From NCBI GenBank assembly GCA_026874595.1, contig CM049316.1, forward strand, positions 65,085,176 to 65,149,175: DNA of 64,000 bases, read 5' to 3'. The DNA comes from Sipunculus nudus. Taxonomy: Eukaryota; Annelida; Sipuncula; Golfingiida; Sipunculidae. Position 1 is the stretch's first letter. Each line of letters opens with the position of its first letter. The position numbers and the translations under genes were made by a program. Of this stretch, positions 46,135 through 57,854 are shown in pieces. The notes under the pieces were generated by a model. The model searched no databases, had not been told where the DNA came from, and worked only from the letters and a program-made list of their open reading frames with translations.

Positions 46135-46322
46135 GGTAAGATGACTGAAATCTGTGTTATAAGACCACTTATGGGACTGGCCAAAAGTGGTCTAAAGTCA
46201 CAGGTGGTCTTATAATACGGGTCAGTTTTAACTAATAAGAACGCGTTTGGTTCACTAAAGGGTGGTCTTAATAGTGAGGTGGTCTTATTAGACAGGTGGT
46301 CTTTCACACAGGTTTCACTGTG
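46135..46322 (-). mobile_element. ACCACCTG-type repeat, second copy
   Basis: On the - strand: ACAGTGAAACCTGTGTGAAA, GACCACCTGTC, AAGACCACCTCACTATTAAG, ACCACCCTTTAGTGAACC, AAGACCACCTGTGAC. GACCAC blocks also occur in the opposite sense at its far end (AGTGGTCTTATAAC on the - strand), so the element is roughly palindromic. Related to 17636-17785. Confidence 0.6.
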
Positions 46323-47199
46323 ATTTGGAGCCATGTATCCAGTCTGTCTGACCTGAATCCGGACAGACGACACTGGGATAGTGTGACCTCTGGCTGTACC
46401 GACATCGAGGCTCTTTCATCAGCTTCCGTTTTCTGCGGGCCAAAGTTTCGTGGTAATTAATACCAGGGGAACCTCGGTCCAGGGTGCTCGTCTTCTCGAA
46501 GGAAACAATTGATCTAGGCGCCAGACACCTACAATGGTTATAGACGACCTACAGTGGCAGGGGCCGGTCATCATGCGAATCTGGTCCTAAAGCTCCCAAC
46601 ACGCATACAGCTTACATGTTAGTGAGTTATGAAACTTACATGTCCGTTCGTTCAGACAATTATTATTTTATATCTTAAAAAAAAATTGTTTATCTTATGA
46701 ATGTGTTTTTGGTGTTTGTCATCAGTTAAATATTTACCAAGTTTGCAAAGATTTATATACATTGGCTGTTATTATATTTATTGTTTGTTATTCGTGTTTT
46801 GTTTCTCATATCACAAGAGAAACATTCTCCCGATGAGGTTGATTGCTTTAAACCACGAGAAACCATCAATTAATACTAAACTATTATCTGATCACACCTC
46901 GGCCGGCTATGAGTGAGTTTTTGGACGGCTTTGTGATGGACGGGTTTTCATCTGGTTGAAATTGGCCCCTGTTTAATGTTTCTGAAAATTAGTTCGCTAG
47001 CTATAGCCAATTTTCAAAATTCTCAGGGTTTACCGGAAATATGAAAATGAACCCCGAGGCCAAACTTGGCATCTTTATCGACACTTCACGATCAAGAACG
47101 AGCATTATCGAGGAATGGCCACAGAGGAAAAGCGTAACAACGCTTAAATGCCACCAGCGTCAATTATAATCAAATTCGTATTAAGCAAACTTGTTGGGT
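46323..47199. other. Non-coding stretch
   Basis: Nothing was recognised here. Confidence 0.4.
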
Positions 47200-47650
47200 T
47201 TTAGCCTAGCGTATACAATAAGTAATTTAAATACGATACGATTTCTTAATTGCCCATCTTATCTTAAATGATCAAGATTCGTATCGTATTTTCCCATACT
47301 TTATACGAATTTCGAACAAATGGTGATGAGATTACTACATTACATACTGATCAGTAACATGCCTTCTAATGAAACCGTTGGTTCTATATACCGCAGAAAA
47401 GCGCTGTAAGCGCTTGGTAACTTAATTATTAAAGGCGACAAAGAGGATTCAATGGACGGAAAAAAAAGGCATACTGGGAGGCCTTGGCTCATGAGGCGGG
47501 GTTACGATTACCATTTACGATACGAAACTTTTGATCATGCTCGAAAAAATACGATACGATGCGAAGCCAAGATCGTCGGACTTCGTATCGTATGTCAACA
47601 TGCACGTTTGCGATAGGAAGCCAAGAACCTCGAAGTTCGTCTCTTATCCA
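47200..47650. repeat. CGATACGA inverted-motif segment
   Basis: TACGATACGATTTC, AGATTCGTATCGTATTTTCC, TACGATACGAAAC, AATACGATACGATGCGAAGC and GGACTTCGTATCGTATG occur in both orientations over 450 bp. These are probable arms of an inverted-repeat element; the ends are unclear. Confidence 0.5.
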
Positions 47651-48114
47651 AAATTTTGTAACGCTGGGCTTTATATTAATGGTTCTTAAGTATAATAATT
47701 TTCATAAATTAAATGTAATGTATGTTACAATCTGAATCCCTGGCTGCCTGATTAAATGCTCCAGGTTCAAGAGTCCGTCTGTAGTGTATCAACAACTACC
47801 AGGGTTTCCTCATGAGCGTTTAGTTGAAGTAAACTGTTACTGAAACAGGTGCGTGTCTGACGGTCCTACAACAATGAAGCTGGCACCAATCGAGTATTTT
47901 TGCATTTTTGAAAATGTTTAATGTTTGTTCATTGCAGTTGCAACGAGAGAGCCCAGTTAATTAAGTCAAACATTGTTGAAAAGAAGGTGTTCGAATCTTC
48001 GTTCATATTCTACGGTACCGTGCTGTAACCATTTTACTCGTTTGAATCCATTAGTGGTCTAGTTGTAACGGGCAACTGATTTAAGTAAAGCTTTCAAAGT
48101 ATCGTTTTTAGGGT
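47651..48114. other. Non-coding stretch
   Basis: Nothing was recognised here. Confidence 0.4.
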
Positions 48115-48990
48115 CTTTCGTTAGAAACAAGAGTGAAAAGGTCTCTCTTCGGAACATTAGAGCTCTTTTGGATCGATTACTCTAGGAATAAAAAGATTTC
48201 CTTTCGGAACTGTTAAGGCTCTTTTTATCGCCATTTCGGCCCTCAAGCATTAGCGCGTACTGGCTGTCAGAGTACCATAATATCCTTCAACGAGGAACGC
48301 ACTTTAAGGCTTTTTAAGGATGCAAATATTTTCGTAATTTCAGACGCCTCATTGCCAGACAAATCGTTAGCATTTTTAGTATACTTTCTAACGACACCTA
48401 ACATAAGAAAAATTCCATTTTAACTCAGCATCTTGATAAATTCATCGGATTGTTTGTTGAATTTCTGAACGCATGAGTAAATATATGACTGCGCGGATTA
48501 CTGGACGCGATACGGGAAACGACTCGTTACCATAGAGACGGAGTTATAATTTGGGTTGTGAGTTCACATTTATTCTTTTGTGTTAATTAATCATTCGTAG
48601 CCTAATGTTAAGAGAATGGGCTGTTACAAAGGTATGAATGCAGAATGATGGAAGACCACTGAGATGCATTCCTCGATATGGTTTGTATTACGACTCAACC
48701 TGGATAACCAGCTCAGTATCACTGCCGATTGTGTCCTTTTGTAACGATTAGGCTCATTTTGAAACGTACACAAAGGGTTTCTCTTCTTCAGACTCTTTTG
48801 CGCTTAGGTTCTAAATGTTTCTACCTGGAACGTCCAGTCTCATTCCTCACTTCTATGGAGGGTCTTAGAGGAACCTCGTAAAGTTTTTGACATAAAGAGG
48901 ACCTTGATTGGTTCTTAGTGAAACCTTTCTTATATGGTTCTTTCTTGGGAAAACCTACATAGTTTTGTTGAAATGGTTCATGTGGAACAG
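48115..48990. repeat. Loose GGTTCT/GGAACC-type cluster
   Basis: Words such as GGTCTCTCTTCGGAACATT, GATTTCCTTTCGGAACTGTT, GAGGAACCTC, GATTGGTTCTTAGTGAAACC and GGTTCATGTGGAACAG recur at short spacing. They resemble the tight cluster at 12145-12265. Confidence 0.4.
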
Positions 48991-49751
48991 TTTTTTAAAG
49001 AGGAAAATACAGACCATTTATAGATAGTGTCTACGTTTTCTCTGTTTTTCATGAAAAGATGCAACATATAATATTATTAGACTGTGTTTTCCTCCTAAAT
49101 CCTTTAATTGTTTTCAATTCACTCTGTGAGCAGAACACCATTTATACAACATGCCATTGGCCTTATTTACTGAAAAAAAATGTTAAGCGGACATTTCAAA
49201 GGAATAGTGAGAGACCCCCCCCCCCCAATCCCTGAAATAACGAGAACCGCACTAACCTGCGTCCGACAATTCACCCTCCCCTTCTGAAGAACAGGACAAA
49301 ATCCTTCCTCAAATATGTCATAGTTTTCTTCACACACACACCACATATTATGACACATATTTTCAATAAACAAAAATAATATTTGCTCCATTTTCAAGAT
49401 CTATTCACATGTTACATTTTATGTAAATACCAATAACATAGGCTAACTTATATGGCGATTCAATTGACATATATGTATTATCCTAAATTTGATCAATATT
49501 AGTGGCATCATTGACAGAATTAAAAAAAGACGAAACTATAGACGAAACTATGAACTAATTGATGGAATTAATTTGTGATCTAAAATGTGTTTTATTTCTC
49601 TCAAAATTGAGTTAGACAAAAGATGCTTTGTCCCCCACCCAAAAAAAAGATATGTCCCCACTCTACCACTTCCCCCTGAAACAAGGCTCATGCAACATGC
49701 ACTACATTTTCTTCTATGATTTATGTTTTTAGTCTATCATTTTTCTATAAT
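48991..49751. other. Non-coding stretch with C12 run
   Basis: A C12 run lies at 49215-49226. GTCCCCCACCC and CCACTTCCCCCTGAAA blocks near 49632-49680 look like transposon-end scraps. No gene. Confidence 0.35.
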
Positions 49752-49890
49752 TTTGATGGAGGTAACCGCCTCCATTTTTTATGCTGACTTATCTAATTCT
49801 TAAGCTAGTTATTTACATCATCAGAGTTCCATTTCGGTTTTGGACTACGTGATGAGGCATTAGCACTCGCTTCCTGTCATTTTATTAACG
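49752..49890 (-). mobile_element. SINE-1 copy g, 3' tail only
   Basis: Reverse-strand tail GGAGGTAACCGCCTCCATTT, then AGAGTTCCATTTCGGTTTTG and ACTACGTGATGAGGCATTAG, matching the 3' end of SINE-1. The rest is missing, probably beyond recognition. Confidence 0.65.
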
Positions 49891-50699
49891 GACAACACAG
49901 TTTGCTGTTTACATTTGCAACTCATCTATCCTTTTATAAGGACATCGAGGGCGTTTTCGGTGAAAGTAAATCCCGTAAATCCCTAAATTGGCGATATCGC
50001 CTCACAGAACACAAATAGACGTTATTAATCATAGTTTATGTTCCGGTTTAACACTAAACCATTAATTGTATTTAACCTTCCTGCTTTCTGTGCTAACGTG
50101 TGTGCAAACAACTCTATACGTTGTTGACATATGCGTCTATGTATTTTTCTGGTTCCATTGTTAAAAAGTAAATTCTTTTATATATATGGTTCACATCACG
50201 GAACACATTTTTTTCGGGGAGTGGGGGCATTTTATCAATTGGATTCCAAGATGGCAGCCATGTCGAAACACATATATGCTAAAATCTCGGTTTCTAGGTA
50301 ACTTAGGAAATCAATCTTAGTATCTAAACATATATTTTCATGGATGAGGAATACAATTATGCTATCTAAATTATCAAAATACTGATTATTTATTAAAATA
50401 AAAACAAATTACTAGAAATAAAAGTCACAATTTGCTCTTTTCTTATTCTTCTGGGGCTCAGGCCCAAATTTGGGAATGTGACAATCTAAATGAAAGCAGC
50501 AATCTGTGTGTTATTCGTGGCCTTAACTTCTACATTTCGATAGGAGCCACCCCCGTAAAACATATTTTGCTAGGCCACCTGACTATCAGGGTTTTTCTGC
50601 CCTAAAGGAAGAAACAAAGGCAGAAAGGTATTACTGCCGCATGGTAGTTGCCGGGCAGAAACAATGACAGAAATGGCAATGGCAGAAACTTGCCTACCT
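49891..50699. other. Non-coding stretch
   Basis: Recurring CAGAAA/GGCAGAAA words occur at 50610-50695. No gene. Confidence 0.35.
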
Positions 50700-50890
50700 T
50701 GGAATTGACCTTTACTGAAAACATAATACCTTTTTTTAAAACCTTGTAGCTAATTGTATTTGAAATGTGTCATAAAGACAATATATATATATATAAATAT
50801 ATATATTTATCGTTTATAAGAAAGTTGTCCCAACTTTGATAACCCTCCCACGCCTGCGCGTCATCCCCCCAATCTTGAATATAAATTGAC
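50700..50890 (+). mobile_element. GAATAATATTTATA-family repeat, 3' part
   Basis: CTGAAAACATAATACCTTTT, AAAACCTTGTAGCTAATTGT, TTTGAAATGTGTCA and GACAATATATAT match the 3' half of 18525-18804. It continues to GATAACCC and ends AATTGACG, the inverted match of the CGTCAATT start at 22703. Confidence 0.65.
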
Positions 50891-51500
50891 GTAGTACACC
50901 AATAGCATGGGAGATATTCAGTACAGCTCTCTACAGCTGCCTCTACAACTAATCATTAATGCATCTCCAGGTGATCTGTGGCATCTCCGAGCTGCAGCGG
51001 TAATGCAAAACCAATGGACTTTAAAAATAAAACCAGTACACTTTAAATGGTGCTAATTCAGTGCAATCGTTGACCCCCTGAGGTGCAGACACGTGACTCT
51101 TGCTCAGCGCGTGTTGAACCTTATTGTTTTCTTTTCTTTCAGAAAATCACTCATTGGAGGATCCAATGAACTTTCGGATAACGGCGGTTTGAAGAGGACC
51201 TTTACGGTTACCGAAAGTATCATAATTACTGCGGAATCACTTCATCTATTGGGAGTACGCTGTTATGAGGCTGTTATGCGCAGTTTAAAGGGATAACCAT
51301 AACGATATAGACTGCTTCATTTATGGAGATGGCCTGATTATAGGAAAATATGATAGGCTGACTGCACCGGTCTATGAAGAGAGTTCCAGCAGAACGATCT
51401 TTTTACGGCTGGTCACTTATAAAGAGAGTAAAAACCAGAGGACACGAGACAGTTCTAGGAGACATGGCGGGGACGGGGATTAACTCTCTACCTGCTCTTC
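50891..51500. other. Non-coding stretch with a good splice-acceptor-like site
   Basis: A strong polypyrimidine tract and AG (TTTTCTTTTCTTTCAG, ending 51142) precede an open frame that stops at 51294. The predicted residues show no family resemblance, and no AATAAA follows closely. I do not call a gene. Confidence 0.3.
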
Positions 51501-51790
51501 TTCGGATAAATACAGGGTTACGGATATCAGGTGGTACGTATACATGCGTCTTCATAATGTTAGTGAAATCTGAAATAACAGAAACAAATACACTGCAGAA
51601 TTTTACATATATTAAGCATATTTGTGTTATCTTATCTTATCCTCTTTGGATAAAAACAGCATTATGGACATCAGATGGTTCGTATACATGTGTCTTCATA
51701 ATGTTAGTTAAATCTAAGATAACGGAAATAAATAAATTGCAGGTGTTATATGCACTAAGCACTTTGTGTTACCTTTAATATCATAGTTGA
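51501..51790 (+). repeat. 144-bp direct duplication, two diverged copies
   Basis: Copy 1 starts TTCGGATAAATACAGG and copy 2 TTTGGATAAAAACAGC, with a 144-bp period. TACATGYGTCTTCATAATGT and AAATCTRARATAACRGAAA are shared. The period is a multiple of three, so the 134-residue open frame carries the same peptide block (YTCVFIMLVKS) twice. I treat it as a duplicated non-coding segment. Confidence 0.8.
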
Positions 51791-52950
51791 AGGGTAGGCA
51801 ATATATACCTTTGGGGACCAACAAAATAGAAAGGGAAAGAAAATTATTAACTTGTGTTAATATTTTATGTCCGTCTGTCTCGTGCCTGTCTGTCTGTCTC
51901 TCTCTCTGGTAAATTTAAATTGATTTTATCCTGTTTTTATTCGGGACTAATGTATATTACAAAGACCAAGGGGATGATTGAAAGTACTGTCAACGGATCC
52001 CTCGACTATGTGCACAAATATGAATAGTGAAAACTACATTGACACTTAAGTAAATTTTACAAGATCTTCAGACCCCCCCCTTAAGTACTATCAAATTAAA
52101 ATCAAGTTGTAGACTCGGTATGATTCTGTAACTGTAAATAGTATATCATTCTAGTTTACCTTAAGTATATATAAATAAGGAATTCAGAATATTTCCTTAT
52201 GATATTTTTTCAAATGTTCATCTCTATCTGTAAACAATCCTTAAAAAAAACAAAGTAAACAAGACATGTCTACTAAGCACCAAAAATAAAAGAAAAGTAA
52301 TACAGAGACCAGCAATGCTCAGTCGCTTGGAAGATACATGAGAACTTGTGTACTCGGGTTGCTGGACGTTGTTTTGAATCATGCATGGTGGCCGCCGGCA
52401 GACGCTGAGCCAATTTTCAGTGCAGCAACCCTGGATATATAAAGCTGCTATGGCGGTCGGGACATGGGTTTTTGGAACTCGTCAGGGATTTATGAAATTA
52501 TCAATAAAAAAGTCAATGTTTTTGGACGTAACTGCAATGTTACAATATATATTCATTCAGCTTTTCCGGCAATCACGGGTTTAAAAGTGCACTTGGGGCA
52601 GCGTTTTTTACGGGTCTCATAAGTTATTTCGTAAAAAATTCAGAGACGATTATACATTGCATGAATCATATATTGAGTTTATGAGTAGAGAGAGACCGAT
52701 GGGGAGAATTAAGGGTCCATATAGGGAATTAGCTATCGGTCATAAACTCTTATACCTCATATGTATGTGAAATAAATACACAAATATGGTAAAATATCGA
52801 ATATTAAATATGGTTTTTAAGGTAAATTTTGTGTCATGAATCTATCAAGTTGAAATGAAAGTGAAACTTCTGACGTCAACCAACTGGAAATGTTGTGTTT
52901 TATCACGGAACAAACTGGTACCAACTAAATCCCTGATCAAGCTATACATT
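51791..52950. other. Non-coding stretch
   Basis: A short TGTC/TC repeat lies at 51884-51909. No gene. Confidence 0.4.
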
Positions 52951-53180
52951 GCTTAAACGAATAACTCTAAGCTTGAACGAGTGAGTCAGTTCTTGAACGA
53001 ATGACTCAATGCTTGAACAAGTGAGTCATTTCATGAACGAATGACTCAATGCTTGAACGAGTGAGTCAGTTCTTAAACGAGTCACTGAAAGCTTGATCGA
53101 GTGAGTCAGTTCTTGAAAGAATAACTCAATGCTTAAACGAGGAGTCGGTTCTTGAACAAATGACTCAATGCTTGAACGAG
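52951..53180 (+). repeat. 20/40-bp tandem array carrying seven AP-1-like sites
   Basis: Twelve 20-bp half-units alternate between GCTTGAACGAGTGAGTCAGT and TCTTGAACGAATGACTCAAT types (40-bp full period). Starts run every 20 bp from 52951 to 53131, then 53150 and 53170. TGAGTCA or TGACTCA occurs intact at 52982, 53002, 53022, 53042, 53062, 53102 and 53161. Both words equal the AP-1/bZIP consensus TGASTCA. Sites in the remaining units are mutated. The array directly abuts the GGACTCGG element that follows. Confidence 0.92.
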
Positions 53181-53189
53181 CTTTTTTTC

Positions 53190-53583
53190 AGGGACTCGGA
53201 GTCGAGGATCATGGACTGATAATCATACTCGGAGGTAAGAACTCGAGAAGTTCAGTCGAGTCCGTATCGAGCCAGATAATGAAGGGGTGTCACACAATAG
53301 GTACTTAAACATGGGAACTACTGGCAGATTATTACAAATATATTCCAAGCTTTACCTCTGCATCAGGAGTTAAATGGAATTAAACATTAAAGTAAAAAAA
53401 GCTTGTATTAACTGTAACATCAAACTATCATTTCTATTGGACTCGGACTCAGGCTTGGACTTGTGTTCCAAAAGACTCAGACCGGCAGAAGGAGGACTTG
53501 GGCTCTGTAATGGAATAGGACTCTACCAGTCTGGAATCGGACTTGTACTCAGACTCGAATTGTGTGGACTCGGCTACAGCACT
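53190..53583 (+). mobile_element. GGACTCGG element, left end worn
   Basis: The arm at 53192-53270 is followed by a core with CCAAGCTTTACCTCTGCATC and AGGAGTTAAATGGAATTAA, then a GGACTCGG-rich arm that ends GTGTGGACTCGGCTACAGCA plus CT. This matches the right end at 21342. No clear left terminus. Confidence 0.75.
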
Positions 53584-54116
53584 GTTTCGAAACGATAACT
53601 GGTGGGCTGTGCACAGTTGTTCCTGGTAATAAACCTGGTCAGGTAATATACCCACCCCGTGTATTTCATGTACGCAGGAGCCGCCCGAGAGGCGAGGGCA
53701 GGACGGGCCCGGTATACTATGTCCATCAGCCCGGTGTGTGCAGTAACAGGTGTTTTCACATGTGACAGCCAGCTCGCACTGTTTGTGTATTCTGGGCACC
53801 TCAGAGTATCCCAGAGGGTGCGTCTATTACATCTCTCTGTATTTACAGTGAAAACAATACGCGTGCCTTATTGGCCAGCCAAGATGTAATATAGCGCCAT
53901 GGTCAGACTGAATTTAACACTGACCAAGCCTACGTAAATAAAGTTTCAAAACAAAAATCGTATAATTTGAGATGTACCGGGCAGCTTCTTTGGTCCACCT
54001 CTAGTTAGACACGGAAATGCCCAAATTAAAGTTTTTTTTTTATTTGTAAATAATATAGGTATTTTTTGGTTTTCAAATGCAAAACCAGTTGGCTCCCATT
54101 TCCCTCATGGCTTATA
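53584..54116. other. Stretch with a short GC-rich segment
   Basis: 53685-53745 is GC-rich and lies between AG and GT dinucleotides (GTACGCAG, then AACAG/GTGTT), with one clean frame of about 20 residues. No neighbouring exon fits, so I leave it as unassigned. Confidence 0.25.

Positions 54117-54196
<80 letters not shown>
54117..54196 (+). repeat. (TC)n(TA)n compound microsatellite
   Basis: About 20 TC units run into about 18 TA units. Confidence 0.92.
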
Positions 54197-54199
<3 letters not shown>

Positions 54200-55269
54200 T
54201 GTTACGGGTCGCTTATAAATGCTGACTCAAACTTGTTTTATTGGGGAGTTGGTTGGAACGCTTGTGGTTGTGTGTCATAAAAATGTTTATAAAACTTGGC
54301 ATAAAAAGTTTAACATTTGGAGCTTACAGCCACATGAACTCCCATTTTCATTTTGGAGATTTGAAACAGAACACCTATCATAGAACTATACTGTCCATGT
54401 TAAGATATCCATCGACCCAGATATATGGACTGGTGTATCGAATTGTACGGAACTTTTAAGTATGCTTCATAAAAGATGTAAATAGCCCATATAAGTGACC
54501 CATCGGGAGCCATATTGCGTGCGATGCCTGCAATGTGGGTTGAACCCGATGACCCCACTGCTCATAAAGCAGACGGAATAAATACCAGTGGATTTATATA
54601 TAAGAATATTTGTCAGGTAATACATATAGTAGGATGAATTGAGACATTAAAGAAATCCATGGCGTTGTAGGTAAACACAGAGACAAACCATCAAATGGTA
54701 GCCGTTATACTAAAGTCTCTGAATGGCAAATTGTGCTGTTCAATCAGCATTATTGCTAACGTTTCTTTCCAAAAAGAGTCTAAGGTATATTTAATTCTGG
54801 TTTGCATCTATTCACGATTTTGTCTCTTTCTGCTTCATCTTTTATCAGATGGCTCTCTGTCTTAAAATAGTGTTGAGTTTGTTAACACGAGGAGTGAATA
54901 ATTGTATGTTTTAAGGATCCGTGACATAACATCGTTATTTAGAAGAACGCTCTTGTTTCAGGTTCTATTTTAAGCTCATTCACGGCTAATTTCTATTTTT
55001 TTTACTCGCTTCGAACCATCTAATGGTGTTCCCTTCTTTGGGAGCCACGGCTTTCATTTGCACTCGTCTGAAATGGCCCGACGCCCTGTGCACAACATGC
55101 TTAACCGCTTTGTGCCACTTGGAGCCGAAATTCAGCGTGAATTTGTTTTTCAACATCCATAAGCTTGCTTGAAATATTATGAATAAGCCTAAAGGCTCTA
55201 GGAATAAAGATTAAAGGGGACTGTTCCGGTATCTTATCTCAAGCTAATCCATTGAACATTTTATAAATA
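54197..55269. other. Non-coding stretch
   Basis: Nothing was recognised. GGGAGCCATATTGC near 54509 resembles GGAGCCATATTACA near 57083, a possible worn dispersed repeat. Confidence 0.35.
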
Positions 55270-56446
55270 TAGGTAAAACTAGATGTGGTCGGACAATGGT
55301 CCTCAGAGGGCCCCCTCGTTTCTGCTAGTGCTGGACTAGTTTACATATGGGCGAAAAATTAAGTTAAATTTGTTAAAAAAGTATGACAAACAGAAACAGG
55401 TTTTTAATCATACGCATGAGGGAAAAATTCCTACTGGGTCAAATGATATTAAAGAAGATATGTCTGAAGTAATGTGTGTAATAGAAAATCACCGAATGTA
55501 GTCTGTTAGCCATATTTGATTTTGAGCAAGTCTGTAATTTAATTGGTCTCGAGCCCTCATAGGCACCAATGATCCCTGAGAAATTGGTAAAGCTGCATTG
55601 GGCTGTTCTTGAACTATCGCCATAAAAGAAAATCAGCGACTGGGCTGTGGCGGCCGTACTGGAATTGCAACAAGTCTGTTATTCAATAGGTTTGAAGCCC
55701 TGATAGGTACCAACCATCCATGCGAATTTGGTAAAGATGAATTATGTTGTTGATGAGTTATCGAGCGCAAAAGAAAATCAGCGATCGGACTGTGGCAGCC
55801 ATATTTGAATTCCGAAAGGTCTGTAATTCAATAGGAGTGGAGCCCTCATAGGTACCAATTATCCCTGTGAATGTGGGAAAGCTGCAGTAAGTTGTTGTTG
55901 AGTAATTGCGCGCGAAAAAAAAAAAACAGCGATCGGGCTGTGGCAGCCATATTGGAATTCCAACAGGTCTGTAATTCAATAGGTCTGGAGCCCTGATAGA
56001 TACCAACCATCCATTTGAATTTGTGAAAGCTGCAATAAGTTGTTGTTGAGTTATCGCGCGCAAAAGTGAATCAGCGATCGGGCTGTGGTGGCCATACTGG
56101 AATTTCGACAAGTCTGTAATTCGATAGGTCTGGAGCCGTCATAGTAACCAATCATCATTGGGAATTTTGGAAAGCTGCAGTATGTTGTTGTTGAGTTATC
56201 GGGCGCGAAAGAAAAATCAGCGATCGGATTGTGGCGGATATATTGGAATTTCGACAAGTCTGTAATTCAATAGGTCTGGAGCCCTCATAGATACGAATCA
56301 TCCCTGTGAATTTGGGAAAGCTGCAGTATGTTGTTGTTGAGTTATCGCGCAAGAAATAAAGTGTCACTGACGGAAAGACGGATGGACGGAAGGACGGACT
56401 GACATGGTGATCACTATAGGGCACCGCTTGTCAAGCGGGGCCCTAA
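55270..56446 (+). mobile_element. Pearl/CvA-like (Helentron-associated) non-autonomous element
   Basis: Parts in order: a unique 5' region (GTAAAACTAGATGTGGTCGG); six tandem units of 144-148 bp starting at 55531, 55675, 55820, 55968, 56113 and 56259; a degenerate ACGG tetranucleotide tract (56368-56403); a short 3' region with hairpin CCGCTTG-T-CAAGCGG (56424-56438). AGGGCCCC (55307-55314) and GGGGCCCT (56437-56444) form an 8-bp subterminal inverted repeat. Tandem core plus ACGG microsatellite plus 3' hairpin is the published layout of oyster pearl/CvA elements, grouped with Helentron-associated elements. No Rep/helicase is encoded. The - strand open frames across it spell the repeat. Confidence 0.82.
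55531..56367 (+). repeat. ~146-bp tandem repeat core, six units
   Basis: Each unit runs TCTGTAATTCAATAGGTCTG, GAGCCCTCATAG, ACCAATCATCCCTGTGAATT, AAAGCTGCAGTA, GTTGTTGTTGAGTTATCGCG, CAGCGATCGGGCTGTGGCGG, CATATTGGAATT. The units are visibly diverged from each other. Unit length is close to nucleosomal DNA. Confidence 0.9.
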
Positions 56447-57854
56447 AAAAAGCCGATCCCCTCCCACATGTGCTTTTCGTTTTGTTTATATCCAGGTGTA
56501 TATGATAAGGAGGATTCGATTCTCGGCAAATTCCGCGCATAATTAAAGTGGATTTTTAGGAAACTGATGCAGTATATTTACTTTTTTTTATCTCGACTGA
56601 GTTTGATTGACAACAAAGTTTCATATATTTTATTATGTCAGAAGTAAAAAAAATTCTGGTTTTGAAGTAATAATCTTGATGGATTAACGCTGATAAAAAT
56701 AACGTTGCATTTTCCCTCATAAATATCCTCGTTCGATTTGGGGCAAAATGTACATATTTAATGAGGTCAGGGGTCACAACATTAGTATAATCTCCTCCAG
56801 CGATGCTCTTTCTTCTATTCCTCTATAAACCCTTCCCTTCCCTCTTCCTTATCTTAATTTCTTTCTTTGGGAAACAGTATTTTATGTATCTTTGCTGTTA
56901 AACCGATTGTATGAAATGCGAGGTCAGGCTATATATATATACCATTATATTTTTTTCCACGAATATATAAAAAGTGAGCCTGCTGACCCAGATTCAGGGC
57001 TAGCGCCATTAAAGGAATGAATTTTGAAAGACCAGCCATTAAAGATGCACATTTAGGCCATATAAGTAAAACATATCCCCTTGGAGCCATATTACATTCA
57101 TTCTTGTATGTCTCCAATGACCCCAATATACGTAAAACAGCCCAAATGGATAACAGTAGAAACGTCTTTGTAGGAATATTTGACAAATACTGGCAATTTT
57201 GATGGATCGGCCCACTGGAAAGTCAAATAAACGGCATTTTGATGGTAAATACAGGAAAAACTGCACTCTTAAAAGGACAAAACCTAGCGTAGTGGTAGCC
57301 CTTACTAATGTCAATGATCGCTTGTCAGGAATAGACGTAACGAGGTCGTGTCGTCCCAGGGCAAACTCGGCATGACAATAAACGTTAATATCTCAATCCA
57401 TCACTCTTATCCGTACGGGCCCCTTGGAAAACCACGTGAGATTCGAGTCCGCTGCCTGTGTAATCACCAAGGAAACGGCGGTGAGATCTCGCGAGACTCA
57501 CGCAGCCTCCGATTGAATGTCAGCGCCTCTTCACGCCATTCTATCATTTCCGGCAAGTTCTGTTGGGGGTGCCGTTCAAATTGACGTGTTTCTGATGGAT
57601 CATTTGTTAATTTGGTTGTAATCTCAGTCCCTTGCCTTTCTGTCCGCGGTTCCTTGTCAGCGGAGGCCTTGTGTATTTGAGGATTTTGCGGTTACCCTTT
57701 ATGTAAGAAAATTGTCTGTCAAACTTTGTCAGATAATCCTATCGTTCTAGTGAACTAGGTCGCGTCAGTGTATTGAGTTGCCAGGTCTATTTAACTGTAC
57801 CTTAGTTGTAAAATCCAAGCTTACTTTACTCTTCCGACAAAAGAGACAGTTACC
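56447..57854. other. Non-coding stretch
   Basis: Overlapping small open frames at 56929-57314 on both strands have no domain features and lie in a region resembling dispersed repeats. No gene is called. Confidence 0.35.

Noticed and set aside
47930-48030. tRNA-like B box GTGTTCGAATCTTCG
   Set aside because: No matching A box or cloverleaf upstream, and no shared SINE body.
51093-51296. Possible terminal exon after a strong polypyrimidine acceptor at 51142
   Set aside because: The acceptor looks good, but the 50 residues show no features, no partner exon was found and no AATAAA follows. Kept as a note only.
51374-51778. 134-residue open frame with an internal peptide repeat
   Set aside because: The peptide repeat comes from a 144-bp DNA duplication whose length is a multiple of three. 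No start context, splice sites or family resemblance.
53685-53745. GC-rich mini-exon between AG and GT
   Set aside because: The possible upstream donor at 53642 would leave an intron of only ~40 bp, and no other exon fits.
55758-56424. Three overlapping - strand open frames with similar sequences
   Set aside because: They spell the 146-bp tandem unit of the pearl-like element. The similarity between them is DNA repeat, not a protein family.
56929-57314. Overlapping open frames on both strands
   Set aside because: No domain features; nearby words resemble dispersed repeats, and overlap in several frames suggests chance.
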